Below, one piece after another: positions 19,992 through 28,910 of a stretch of DNA of 64,000 nucleotides. Where the stretch lies: positions 4,096,181 to 4,160,180 of the forward strand of contig NZ_MCGV01000001.1 in the NCBI RefSeq assembly GCF_001705235.1. The letters run 5' to 3'. The notes under the pieces were generated by a model that saw only the letters and a program-made list of their open reading frames with translations, searched no databases and had not been told where the DNA came from. This DNA is from Clostridium pasteurianum. Its GTDB lineage: Bacteria > Bacillota > Clostridia > Clostridiales > Clostridiaceae. Position 1 is the first letter of the stretch. Each line of letters begins with the position of its first letter. The translations under genes were made by a program, and so were the position numbers.

Positions 19992-20018
19992 TTAGCACTC
20001 AACAAATACGAGTGCTAA
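19992..20018 (+). promoter_or_regulatory. CIRCE operator (HrcA-binding site)
   Basis: TTAGCACTC-N9-GAGTGCTAA is an exact CIRCE palindrome, beginning 7 bases after the -10 box. HrcA represses groESL and dnaK operons through this element. No chaperone gene is near; the first gene downstream is the nucleotidyltransferase at 20281. Confidence 0.93.
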
Positions 20019-20280
20019 CAAGATTGCTGCATAATTTTTACAACTTCATTAAATCTAAAATATTAATTACATCTACAGTAAGAAATTATACAAGGGTGTA
20101 ATTTAACATTTCAATATATAGAGAAATTCGTTTAACTAAAAGCTATATATGTTCCATAATTCATATTTAAGATTGGCATTCTGGAACATAAATAGTTTAA
20201 GTCTCACAGTAGTTTTACTGTATCAATACTAATTTAACATTCAATTTCATGTGTTTAAAAAAAATAATAGGAGGGATTAT
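20019..20280 (+). other. Long 5' leader between CIRCE and the glycan operon
   Basis: About 260 bases without a plausible gene. ATGTTCCA (about 20149-20157) and TGGAACAT (about 20182-20189) form an imperfect stem with a 25-base loop, and ACAGTA/TACTGT near 20207-20222 a small one. No poly-T tail follows either, so termination is not evident. It would be an untranslated leader of the heat-type transcript. Confidence 0.5.
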
Positions 20281-21333
20281 ATGAAAGCGCTACTTTTAGC
20301 AGGAGGTAAAGGGACTAGATTAAGGCCACTTACTGATAATATTCCAAAACCAATGGTTCCGGTTATGGGAAAACCTCTTTTAGAGAGCACAATAATGAAT
20401 TTAAAGAAAAATGGTATAACTGAAATAATCATAAGTACTTGTTACAAATCTAATTATATAAAAGATTATTTTAGGGATGGTTCAGAATTTGGGGTTAAAA
20501 TAAAATATATATCTGAAGATATTCCACTTGGGACAGGTGGAGCAATTAAAAATGTGCAAAGATATGTAGATGATGCATTCATTATTTTTAATTCTGATAT
20601 ATTAAGTGATATAAATATCAAAAAATTTATAGATTTTCATAAAAGCACAAAAGCAGATGCAACTATAGCTGTCACTTATGTTGAGAATCCTTCTCAGTAT
20701 GGCGTTATAGAATATGATGATAATAAGCGTATAAAATCCTTTAAGGAAAAACCTAAGGAAAAGGAAATAACATCACACTTTATAAATGCTGGAATATATA
20801 TTTTTGAACCTAAAGTTTTAAAAGAAATACCAGCTAATAGAGTGGTTTCTATAGAAAAAGATACTTACCCTCAGCTGTTACAAAAAGGATTTGGTCTTTA
20901 TGCGTATGAATCAAAAGATTACTGGATGGATATAGGAAATTTAAGTAAGTATATAAGGTGTCACAAGGATATTATGGATGGAAAATGCAAATTAATTTCT
21001 TCAAAGATGGAAAAATTTTATTATAACAGGAATATAATTCTGCCATATAGGAATAATAGAATAAGTAGTAAAGCAAAAATAGTAGGTCCTTGTTATATTG
21101 GAAAAAATGTATCAATAGGTGAAGGAGCCTTAGTTGGTCCGTATGCGTTTATTGGGGATAATTCTGTTGTTATGCCAGAAAGTAGAATTGCAGAAAGTAT
21201 TTTATGGAATGGCGTTGAAGTTAGGGATAGAGCGAAACTTTTTAGAACAGTTGTAACTTTTAATTGCACTATAGGTAAGGATAAGAAAATTTGTGATACT
21301 GCATATGCAAAAAATGAAGATATTGCAATATAG
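20281..21333 (+). CDS. Sugar-1-phosphate nucleotidyltransferase (GDP-mannose pyrophosphorylase-like)
   Basis: Makes a nucleotide sugar from NTP and sugar-1-phosphate. 350 aa. N-terminal GT-A domain with LLAGGKGTRLRPLTDNIPKPM, GTGGAIKNV and NSDIL; C-terminal left-handed beta-helix (about 255-335, GPCYIGKNVSIGEGALVGPYAFIG). The architecture favours mannose-1-phosphate guanylyltransferase but glucose/UTP or dTTP specificity is possible. ATG 20281 is preceded by AGGAGGG; an earlier GTG at 20251 has none. First gene of a three-gene run under the CIRCE promoter. Confidence 0.88.
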   Translation: MKALLLAGGKGTRLRPLTDNIPKPMVPVMGKPLLESTIMNLKKNGITEIIISTCYKSNYIKDYFRDGSEFGVKIKYISEDIPLGTGGAIKNVQRYVDDAFIIFNSDILSDINIKKFIDFHKSTKADATIAVTYVENPSQYGVIEYDDNKRIKSFKEKPKEKEITSHFINAGIYIFEPKVLKEIPANRVVSIEKDTYPQLLQKGFGLYAYESKDYWMDIGNLSKYIRCHKDIMDGKCKLISSKMEKFYYNRNIILPYRNNRISSKAKIVGPCYIGKNVSIGEGALVGPYAFIGDNSVVMPESRIAESILWNGVEVRDRAKLFRTVVTFNCTIGKDKKICDTAYAKNEDIAI

Positions 21334-21355
21334 CAGTGGATAGGAGGAATAGTTT

Positions 21356-22528
21356 ATGCAAATGATGAGTAAAAAAGTTGCTTTTTTGAGCACATATCCT
21401 TCAAGAAAATGTGGGATAGCAACATTCACTCAGGATTTAATAAATGAAATATATAAAACCAAACTTATTGATGAACCTTATGTAATTGCTATAAATGATG
21501 ATAAATATGAGTATGATAATAGAGTTGTATTTGAAATAAATCAATTCGACAGAGAAAGCTATATACAAACGGCTAAGAAGGTTAATGAATCGGATATAGA
21601 ACTGCTTGTAATAGAACATGAATATGGTATATTTGGAGGAGAAAGTGGAGAGTATATACTTGATTTTATAGATAATTTAAATATACCGTTTATAACAACG
21701 CTCCATACAGTACTTCCAAATCCAAGCTTAAAGCAGAAAGAAATATTAAAAAAACTCATTGAAAAAAGTTCGAAAATTGTGACTATGGCTAAAAATACTG
21801 TGCCAATATTAACTAAGATCTATGGAGCCCTAGAGAGTAAGATAGAAGTTATACCTCATGGAGTCCCTAAGATACGAACAAAGACAAGAGAAGAATTAAA
21901 AAAGATAAATGGCTTAGGTGGTAAAACCATAGTTAGTACTTTTGGGCTTATAAGTCCATCAAAAGGTCTTAATTATGGTATAAAAGCAATAGCTAAAGTT
22001 GCAGAAAAGCATGATAACATAGAGTACTTAATACTAGGGGCAACTCATCCTACTGTAAAAAAGAATTATGGTGAAAAATATAGAGAGAGTTTAATGGAGC
22101 TAGTAAAAAAACTTGGAATAGAGAAAAATGTGCAGTTTTTAAATAAGTATTTAACTAAAAAAGAAATAATAACATATCTTAGAATGTCAGATATGTATAT
22201 GACTCCTTATTTGGGTAAAGACCAGGCAGTAAGTGGAACTCTTGCTTATGCAGTTGGGTATGGGAAAGTGATAATATCAACTCCTTACAGCTATGCAAGG
22301 GAAATGCTCAAGAATTGCGGAGGACTCTTAGGAGAATTTGAAGATGAAAATTCTCTTGCAAAATGTATAAATTGGGTTATTGAAAATCCTGAAGAAAAGA
22401 AGAAAATAGAAGCTAAAACTAAAAGACTTGGAAAAAATATGATGTGGGATAATGTTGCTAATTCTTATATACAGTTATTCTTGAAAGTAATTGAAGATAA
22501 TTGTAAAGTAAGAAAGATGGTGGTTTAA
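21356..22528 (+). CDS. GT4-family glycosyltransferase
   Basis: 390 aa, two Rossmann domains of the GT-B fold. The N-terminus KKVAFLSTYPSRKCGIATFTQDL and the C-terminal KLGIEKNVQFLNKYLTKKEIITYLRMSDMYMTPYLGKDQAVSGTLAYAVGYGKVIIS are typical of GT4 retaining transferases; the acceptor is unknown. It ends with TAA 22526-22528, after which the same reading frame continues directly into the next protein, so the two may once have been one polypeptide. AGGAGGA precedes ATG 21356. Confidence 0.9.
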   Translation: MQMMSKKVAFLSTYPSRKCGIATFTQDLINEIYKTKLIDEPYVIAINDDKYEYDNRVVFEINQFDRESYIQTAKKVNESDIELLVIEHEYGIFGGESGEYILDFIDNLNIPFITTLHTVLPNPSLKQKEILKKLIEKSSKIVTMAKNTVPILTKIYGALESKIEVIPHGVPKIRTKTREELKKINGLGGKTIVSTFGLISPSKGLNYGIKAIAKVAEKHDNIEYLILGATHPTVKKNYGEKYRESLMELVKKLGIEKNVQFLNKYLTKKEIITYLRMSDMYMTPYLGKDQAVSGTLAYAVGYGKVIISTPYSYAREMLKNCGGLLGEFEDENSLAKCINWVIENPEEKKKIEAKTKRLGKNMMWDNVANSYIQLFLKVIEDNCKVRKMVV

Positions 22529-22555
22529 ATTAATAGCAAATTAAATTTAGATTAT

Positions 22556-23590
22556 TTGTATACACTGACAGATGATGTTGGAATATTTCAGCATTCTAAA
22601 TTTAGTGTTCCTGATCCAACTGAAGGCTATACCACAGATGATAACGTGAGAGCACTTATAGTTGCTGGAATGCTTTATGAAAAATATGAGGATAAAAAAT
22701 ATTTGAAACTTGTAAATAGATATATGTCCTTTTTAGTTAATGCACAAAATTCAAAAGGCAAGTTTAAAAATTTTATGGACTACAATAGAAATTTTATTGA
22801 AGAAGAGGGATCTGATGACTGCTTTGGCAGATGTATATGGGCACTTGGATATACAGCATCAATAAAGACTATGCCTGATAACATAAAAAATTGCTGTATG
22901 CTTTTACTTGATGCAGCAGTTCCTAATATCTTAAATCTAAGATTTTTAAGATCTAAGGCATACTGTATTATTGGTATTTATTACACTTTGAACATAGAGC
23001 AGAACAAAAAATATAAAATTAGTTATGCAAGTAGTAAGGATAAATTGATTTCTATAGTTAAGAAATTAAGCAGTGATATAATGGGTGCCTATGACAAAAA
23101 TAAGGATTTAAATTGGAACTGGTTTGAAGGAAAACTTACTTACAGCAATTCTATAATCCCATGGGCTTTAATATTATCATATGAGATTTTAAAGGAAGAT
23201 GATGTAAAGAAGGTTGCTGTTCAAAGCTTAAAGTTTATAGATAAAATATATTTTAGAAAAGACTATTTTAAGCCAATAGGTTGTAAAGGGTGGCTTGAAA
23301 AAGGTAAGGATGCAGCAGAATTTGATGAACAGCCTATAGAAGCAGCAGAAGCACTTCTTATGTATATTGCATTTTATAATATTTTAGGTGAAGATATTTA
23401 CTTAAAGAGGGCTGAAGATTGCTTTAAATGGTATATAGGTAAAAATTCAAAAAATATTTGCCTTATTGATGAGGATTCAGGAGGCTGCTTTGATGGTATA
23501 GAAAAAGACAAGATAAATTTTAATCAAGGATCTGAGAGTATAATTTCATACTGTATGGCATATCTTACATTAGGTGATTATATGAGCTAG
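22556..23590 (+). CDS. Alpha/alpha-barrel-like protein, companion of the GT4 glycosyltransferase
   Basis: 344 aa from TTG 22556. Sequence YTLTDDVGIFQHSKFSVPDPTEGYTTDDNVRALIVAG resembles the C-terminal module found fused behind GT4 domains in other bacteria, with a helical repeat composition like six-hairpin glycosidases (family recall). The frame is open back to the TAA of the preceding gene and residues before TTG (KLNLDYL) fit the module, so the true N-terminus may be farther upstream. No good ribosome-binding site is seen near 22556; only GGTGG at 22516. Function is unknown, probably glycan synthesis or trimming. Confidence 0.75.
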   Translation: MYTLTDDVGIFQHSKFSVPDPTEGYTTDDNVRALIVAGMLYEKYEDKKYLKLVNRYMSFLVNAQNSKGKFKNFMDYNRNFIEEEGSDDCFGRCIWALGYTASIKTMPDNIKNCCMLLLDAAVPNILNLRFLRSKAYCIIGIYYTLNIEQNKKYKISYASSKDKLISIVKKLSSDIMGAYDKNKDLNWNWFEGKLTYSNSIIPWALILSYEILKEDDVKKVAVQSLKFIDKIYFRKDYFKPIGCKGWLEKGKDAAEFDEQPIEAAEALLMYIAFYNILGEDIYLKRAEDCFKWYIGKNSKNICLIDEDSGGCFDGIEKDKINFNQGSESIISYCMAYLTLGDYMS

Positions 23591-23591
23591 T

Positions 23592-23634
23592 GATACATTC
23601 ACAGTTATTTTGGCTGTGGATGTATTATTTTTTA
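23592..23634 (+). terminator. Intrinsic terminator of the glycan operon
   Basis: ATACATTCACAG / CTGTGGATGTAT hairpin with about an eight-base loop followed by TATTTTTT. Confidence 0.85.
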
Positions 23635-23740
23635 GTTGAATTAATTTAGTAATGTTAATATAATTGAATTAATTTAATTGAGAGGATGTGAATTTTAGTG
23701 GGGGTCTTTTAATATATGGATTTGCTCACTGAAGATAAAT

Positions 23741-24250
23741 ATGTTTGATATAAGTATATTTAATGAAATGAGTATAGAAGAAAAGTATGAAAATATGTTA
23801 ATTATGCTCAAAGGATTAGTAGAAGGTAATGAGGAAGGAAGCATAACAAAATTGTGTAATGCTTCTGCACTTATAAATGCTTTGATTGATAAAATTAATT
23901 GGTGCGGTTTTTATATTGCACAAGGAGAAGAATTAATACTTGGACCATTTCAGGGTATGCCTGCATGTACTAAAATAAAGTATGGTGAAGGAGTATGTGG
24001 TACTGCTTTTAAAGAAAAGAAAGTAATGATAATAAAAAATGTGCATGAATTTAAGGGACATATAGCATGTGATGCAGAGTCTAATTCCGAAATAGTAGTT
24101 CCAATTATACATAATGGTAGAGTTTGTGCTGTACTGGATATAGACAGTGCAGAAATAGGAAGGTTTACTGAAATTGAAGAGAAATATCTTATGAAATGTG
24201 CTGACATAATTGAACGAAATATAAATTGGGTAAAAGGTCATCTTCTATAG
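23741..24250 (+). CDS. msrC: Free methionine-(R)-sulfoxide reductase (GAF-domain fRMsr)
   Basis: Reduces free methionine-R-sulfoxide. 169 aa, a single GAF fold. The family run is clear: INWCGFYIAQGEELILGPFQ, then three cysteines in PAC, GVCG and HIACD, corresponding to the catalytic/resolving cysteines of E. coli YebR, and SEIVVPI. The ribosome-binding site at ATG 23741 is weak and no better in-frame start is evident. Its stop lies inside the following terminator. Confidence 0.88.
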   Translation: MFDISIFNEMSIEEKYENMLIMLKGLVEGNEEGSITKLCNASALINALIDKINWCGFYIAQGEELILGPFQGMPACTKIKYGEGVCGTAFKEKKVMIIKNVHEFKGHIACDAESNSEIVVPIIHNGRVCAVLDIDSAEIGRFTEIEEKYLMKCADIIERNINWVKGHLL

Positions 24251-24265
24251 AAGGTGACTTTTTCT
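24234..24265 (+). terminator. Intrinsic terminator overlapping the msrC stop
   Basis: AAGGTCATCTTC-TATA-GAAGGTGACTT hairpin followed by TTT; the stop codon lies in the loop region. Confidence 0.75.
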
Positions 24266-24377
24266 GTAATTCATGAAAACACCTAAAGTGAGTGTCTTAG
24301 AATATTAATGAAATTAGGTATTTAAAAATAATTTTATTAGTTATATATGATTGAATTGCATTACATTTTTGTAGTAT

Positions 24378-24433
24378 TTGACTATATTAGACATAAGGTG
24401 TAATATTAAAACAAACAATGGTAACACTATTGT
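24378..24433 (+). promoter_or_regulatory. Promoter with dyad operator before the secreted repeat protein
   Basis: TTGACT (24378-24383), 17-bp spacer, TAATAT (24401-24406). Just downstream, ACAATGGT-AAC-ACTATTGT (24415-24433) is a dyad with seven of eight arm positions paired, placed where a repressor would cover the transcription start. Confidence 0.6.
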
Positions 24434-24466
24434 TATAATGTGACAAAATATGAAAGGGTGATGAAA

Positions 24467-25636
24467 ATGAAAAAAAATTACATGAAGTGCCTAATGGCAG
24501 GAATTTTAGCTTCAACATTTTTAACTTCAACATCTGTTTTTGCTGCTGGTAATTCTACAAAAAATGTAACCAGTAAAGCTACAATAAGTAGTAAAAACAA
24601 AATAAATAGGCCAATGAAAACGTCTAACTTATCTAGTAGCTCTTATGTTGAATGGCAACAATATGGTGATGATTTTGCATCTGGGCATTGTGTACAGCCA
24701 ACTGACGATGGTGGATATTTAGTTGGTGGCTATAATGGTAAGTATGCAATGTACTTGTTAAAAACAGATAGTAATGGTAATAAATTATGGGATAAAAGTA
24801 TTAAGCCTGTAAGTGCAGATTCCAGGGATGGAGTAATACAAGATATAAAGAAGACAAGCGATGGAAACTATTTAATTATGGGGGATAAAAGTTATTTATC
24901 TAAAATCGATAAAGATGGTAACATATTATGGAGTAAAACGATTTCAAACGTAGATGATTTAAGTCAAATTGAGCCAACGAGAGATGGCGGATGCGCAATT
25001 GTAGGAAGTATACAAATACCTAATCATAGAAGTGATATAAGTTTATCTAAAATTGATGCTAATGGAAATATTATTTTTAATACAAGTTATGGTACATCTA
25101 ATGATGATTGTGGAGCTTCAATAAAACAAACAGTTGATGGAGGGTATATTATCTTAGGAACTTCTTTTATGCAAAAGGGTATTGAAGCGTCTATTATCAA
25201 AACGGATAGAAATGGACATGAACTATGGAATAATATGTATTATAGTGGTAATTCATCATATGCAAATAGTTTACAAATAACTAGTGATGATAGCTATATT
25301 TTTGCTGGTGGAAATAGGCTTAACAAAATAGACAATAGTGGAAATTTGATATGGCAAAAACAGCTTGGCGATGATCAAGTAATGTCTCTTGAATTGACAC
25401 CAAATGATGGGTGCATGTTAACATGTTGTAATTTTAGTATAGACAACCCAACTATAGATATTATACAAACAGATTCATATGGAAATAAAACATGGCATTA
25501 TACAGCGAGTGATTACAATGCATGGGATACAGCTTTGGATATTAGAAAAACGAATGATTCAGGATATATAGTTTGTGGACAAACTTACCAAACACAAATT
25601 AATAAGAAAAATATAGTATTAATAAAGTTAAAATAA
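24467..25636 (+). CDS. Secreted beta-propeller-like repeat protein
   Basis: 389 aa. Signal peptide MKKNYMKCLMAGILASTFL...SVFA with likely cleavage before AGN, a Ser/Thr-rich linker, then six to seven repeats of about 45 residues of the form DGGYLVGGY...YLLKTDSNGNKLWDK. Such repeats usually fold as a beta-propeller. No anchoring motif (LPXTG, SLH) is present, so release to the medium is likely. Start at 24467 gives AAAGGGTG correct spacing; ATG 24461 is too close. Function unknown. Confidence 0.8.
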   Translation: MKKNYMKCLMAGILASTFLTSTSVFAAGNSTKNVTSKATISSKNKINRPMKTSNLSSSSYVEWQQYGDDFASGHCVQPTDDGGYLVGGYNGKYAMYLLKTDSNGNKLWDKSIKPVSADSRDGVIQDIKKTSDGNYLIMGDKSYLSKIDKDGNILWSKTISNVDDLSQIEPTRDGGCAIVGSIQIPNHRSDISLSKIDANGNIIFNTSYGTSNDDCGASIKQTVDGGYIILGTSFMQKGIEASIIKTDRNGHELWNNMYYSGNSSYANSLQITSDDSYIFAGGNRLNKIDNSGNLIWQKQLGDDQVMSLELTPNDGCMLTCCNFSIDNPTIDIIQTDSYGNKTWHYTASDYNAWDTALDIRKTNDSGYIVCGQTYQTQINKKNIVLIKLK

Positions 25637-25680
25637 TATTCTTATGGATTAGCAAAAGATGGTTAATACCAAACATATTA

Positions 25681-25713
25681 CTGTTGGCATTTTGTATGCC
25701 AACAGTTTTTTTA
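25681..25713 (+). terminator. Intrinsic terminator
   Basis: CTGTTGGCAT (25681-25690), TTTGT loop, ATGCCAACAG (25696-25705), T run. Confidence 0.92.
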
Positions 25714-25845
25714 TATAAATATATTTTATATTACATGTTTAATATATTTTCTTTAATAAAAATTTCTTTGGAAAATCGTTACAAAACATTGTATATAAAT
25801 AAAATTTATGTTAATAATTTCATATATAAGGTGGTGTTATTGTAA

Positions 25846-27330
25846 GTGACAGAATTGAAATTAGTAGATTTAGATGAATGTGAAATTAATAAAAAATACT
25901 TCAATTGTATGGATATTAAGGCGGTTTGCAGCTATAAGGTATTTCCATTCTATCTTGATGACACCAAAGCCTATGTTGCCTCCTATAGTGATTTATCCAT
26001 AGATATAATTAATGACTTAAAGTTTTTACTTAAGAGAGAAATTTTTATATATAAGGGAAATAAAAATCAAATAGAAAAATACATAAATTTATATACGAGC
26101 TTCGAATGCAGCAAGAAAGCAATAAAGGATATCAAAAGCAAGGAAAGTAGACAAAATGATAAGAATGATAGCAGCGAGAATAACGATTCGCCTTCAGTTC
26201 TTCTTACTGCTTCAATAATTGATTTAGCAATTACTAAGCGAGCTAGTGATATACATATAGAGCCTTTTAAAGATAAGGCTGTGGTTAGAATAAGAATAGA
26301 TGGTGTTCTTAAAAAAATAATGGAATTACCTTTAAATGCTTATAATTCAATTTGTATAAGAATAAAGATAATGGCAGGAATGAACATTGTAATAAAAAAG
26401 GCAGCCCAGGATGGTAGAATACATTATAAAAATAAAACTGGAAATTATGATTTTAGAGTATCAACAATACCAGTGATTTTTGGAGAAAAAATTGTAATAA
26501 GAGTGCTCTATAAAGAAAGTAATTATCTTAGTTTTGATAATATAACAGGAAATAGGGGAAATGATATTATTAAAATGCTAAATAAGCCTAATGGAATTCT
26601 CCTTCTATCTGGTCCAACTGGAAGTGGAAAAACTACTACACTTTATTCTATGATTTCAAAGATTAATTCAGAAGAAAAAAATATAGTAACAATTGAGGAT
26701 CCTGTTGAGATGATAATAAATGGAATAAATCAGATAAATGTTAATGAGGAAGCTGGAATTACATTTTCTTCAGGACTTAAAAACATATTGCGGCAGGATC
26801 CTGATATCATAATGGTTGGTGAAATAAGAGATGAAACTACAGCAGAAATTGCAGTAAGAGCAGCTATAACAGGGCATTTGGTGTTAAGCACCCTTCATAC
26901 GAATGATTCATTTTCAGCAGTTACAAGACTTTGTGATATGGGAGTACCTAAGTATCTTATAGCAGATGCTTTAAATGGAGTTATAGCTCAAAGGTTATTG
27001 AGAACTATTTGTCCACATTGCAAAGAAGAATATAAGCCTAATTCTTATGAAAGGCAAATCTTAAAACTAAATTCAAGTGATGTCTTATATAGAGGTAAAG
27101 GTTGTACGAAATGTGATTTCTCAGGCTATTATGGAAGGACAGCTGTATTTGAAATCATGGCTATAAATGATGAAGCAAAACATATAATAGCTAAGACGGA
27201 TGGCAGTGAAGAAATTAAGAAGTATTTTATGGACAGAGGAATTAAAAGTTTAAAAAGTAGTGGAATAGACCTCGTAAGGAAGGGTGCAACTACATTCAGT
27301 GAATTTAAGAGAGTTATTTATAATATTTAA
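25846..27330 (+). CDS. pilB: Type IV pilus assembly ATPase PilB (GspE family)
   Basis: Cytoplasmic motor for pilus extension. 494 aa. N-terminal domain, then the secretion ATPase core: ASDIHIEPF, Walker A GPTGSGKTTT (about 252-261), Asp box (TIEDPVE), Walker B DPDIIMVGEIRD, His box. The C-terminal zinc motif CPHC...CTKC is PilB/GspE-specific and rules out PilT. GTG 25846 is behind AAGGTGGTG; an in-frame TAA just upstream excludes an earlier start. First gene of the pilus operon. Confidence 0.93.
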   Translation: MTELKLVDLDECEINKKYFNCMDIKAVCSYKVFPFYLDDTKAYVASYSDLSIDIINDLKFLLKREIFIYKGNKNQIEKYINLYTSFECSKKAIKDIKSKESRQNDKNDSSENNDSPSVLLTASIIDLAITKRASDIHIEPFKDKAVVRIRIDGVLKKIMELPLNAYNSICIRIKIMAGMNIVIKKAAQDGRIHYKNKTGNYDFRVSTIPVIFGEKIVIRVLYKESNYLSFDNITGNRGNDIIKMLNKPNGILLLSGPTGSGKTTTLYSMISKINSEEKNIVTIEDPVEMIINGINQINVNEEAGITFSSGLKNILRQDPDIIMVGEIRDETTAEIAVRAAITGHLVLSTLHTNDSFSAVTRLCDMGVPKYLIADALNGVIAQRLLRTICPHCKEEYKPNSYERQILKLNSSDVLYRGKGCTKCDFSGYYGRTAVFEIMAINDEAKHIIAKTDGSEEIKKYFMDRGIKSLKSSGIDLVRKGATTFSEFKRVIYNI

Positions 27331-27341
27331 GGGGTGCTTTC

Positions 27342-28532
27342 ATGCAAGAATATAAATATAAAGCTATAAATCTGCAGGGAAAAGTTATAAAGGGAACGCT
27401 ATTTTGTAATAGTAAAAATGAACTTATTGTGGAACTTAAAAGTAAGAAATATTTTCTAATTAAGTATTCTACATTAAAATATATTTTTATTAATAGAAAT
27501 AGGAAAGTAACCAATAAGGAATTATATATTTTTTCAAAGCAGATGGCATATATGATGGATTCAGGTTTTAATATATGCGAAAGTTTAAATATTCTTTGTG
27601 ATAAATTTCAAAAAACTATGAGGAAAAACATAAAGCTTATAGAAAAAGAAGTGGAAAACGGTAATTCATTGCACAAGAGCATGGAATTATGCGGAGATGA
27701 AATTCCTCATTTTTTTAAGAATATGATATATATAGGCGAAGAGAGTGGAAATTTATCAGGGGTTTTCAGAAATTTAGCAGATTACTATAGATCAGAATGG
27801 AAGATTAAAGAAAAAATTAAAAATGCAAGCACATATCCTATAGTTGTATTCATATTTACAATAATAGTTTTAATGTTTTTAGTTTCAAAGGTTATTCCTA
27901 AGTTTGTTGATACATTAAATTCATTGGGTGGTAAATTGCCAGAGATAACTCAAATTATTATGAATATAAGTTTATTTATGAGACAGAATTTTCCCATAAT
28001 TTTTATATTTATTGGTCTACAATATTTTATATTAAAAAAAATATTAAAAACGAAAAAAGTTAGAATAAAAGTAGATAGATTTAAATTTAAAATTCCATTT
28101 ATAAGAAAAATATATATGAATAAAATAACTCTTAGATTTTCAAATGTAATTTTCATATTATTAAAAAGTGGTATAGATATAGTTAAGGCAATGTATATAG
28201 CTTCAGAAGTTTTAGATAATTTATATGCTGAAGAATGTGTAATGAAAATAGTAGAAGGTTTAAAAAATGGTAAAAGCTTTAGAAAAGGTTTTGAAAACTC
28301 AGATATTTTCACGAAAGGAGCAAAGAGCATGTTTATTATGGCAGAAGAGTGCGGCAATATGGAAGAAATCATGTCAAATATATGTGAATTGTACAGTGAA
28401 GAGTTTAAAGATGATTTAAAAAGGATAATTAATTTAGTAGAACCATGTATGATAATATTGCTTGCTATATTTGTAGGTACAATAATAATATCCTCTATAT
28501 TGCCAATGATTAATATAATGAATTCTATATAA
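27342..28532 (+). CDS. pilC: Type IV pilus inner-membrane platform protein PilC
   Basis: 396 aa, two T2SF domains each ending in hydrophobic helices (about 165-190, 210-230, 365-390). Motifs FSKQMAYMMDSGFNICESLNIL and IYIGEESGNLSGVF in the first half, matched by RFSNVIFILLKSGIDIVKAMYIA and FIMAEECGNMEEIM in the second. Eleven bases after pilB. Anchors the PilB motor and prepilin assembly. Confidence 0.92.
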   Translation: MQEYKYKAINLQGKVIKGTLFCNSKNELIVELKSKKYFLIKYSTLKYIFINRNRKVTNKELYIFSKQMAYMMDSGFNICESLNILCDKFQKTMRKNIKLIEKEVENGNSLHKSMELCGDEIPHFFKNMIYIGEESGNLSGVFRNLADYYRSEWKIKEKIKNASTYPIVVFIFTIIVLMFLVSKVIPKFVDTLNSLGGKLPEITQIIMNISLFMRQNFPIIFIFIGLQYFILKKILKTKKVRIKVDRFKFKIPFIRKIYMNKITLRFSNVIFILLKSGIDIVKAMYIASEVLDNLYAEECVMKIVEGLKNGKSFRKGFENSDIFTKGAKSMFIMAEECGNMEEIMSNICELYSEEFKDDLKRIINLVEPCMIILLAIFVGTIIISSILPMINIMNSI

Positions 28533-28547
28533 GGAGTGGTATTTTTG

Positions 28548-28910
28548 ATGAAAAAGAAGGGATTTACGCTTATTGAGCTTATAATTTCAATATCAATAAT
28601 AGCTATACTAGGTTCTATACTTGTTCCTAATATTTCCTCCTATGTGGCAAAAGCTAAAGATGAGAAAGCAAAAAATATAGGAGCACTTATATTTTCAAGT
28701 TCTATGAGAAGTTATATGAAAGAAGATAAATTTGATAAAGATAAAGTTCGGAATAACATAAGTGAAGACTTGAATGTTAGAGATGCAGAGGTAGATGTTG
28801 AGAATCCAATTGATGATAATACGCTCAATGTGGATTTTAAATGTAATAATTTAAAATATGAGGTCGAGATAAATGGCAGGAAAGCTACATATGTTTTTAA
28901 CAAAAAATAA
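28548..28910 (+). CDS. Type IV prepilin (major-pilin-like)
   Basis: 120 aa. Class III signal peptide MKKKG|FTLIELIISISIIAILG with Glu at position +5 and a 20-residue hydrophobic helix, then a short soluble head. AAGGAG (28531-28536) fits ATG 28548 or TTG 28545. The best-conserved N-terminus of the prepilin group, so it may be the main subunit. The prepilin peptidase needed to process it is not in this window. Confidence 0.88.
   Translation: MKKKGFTLIELIISISIIAILGSILVPNISSYVAKAKDEKAKNIGALIFSSSMRSYMKEDKFDKDKVRNNISEDLNVRDAEVDVENPIDDNTLNVDFKCNNLKYEVEINGRKATYVFNKK

Noticed and set aside
27950-28372. Minus-strand 140-aa ORF opposite pilC
   Set aside because: Antisense shadow of the PilC membrane domains with no independent start signals.
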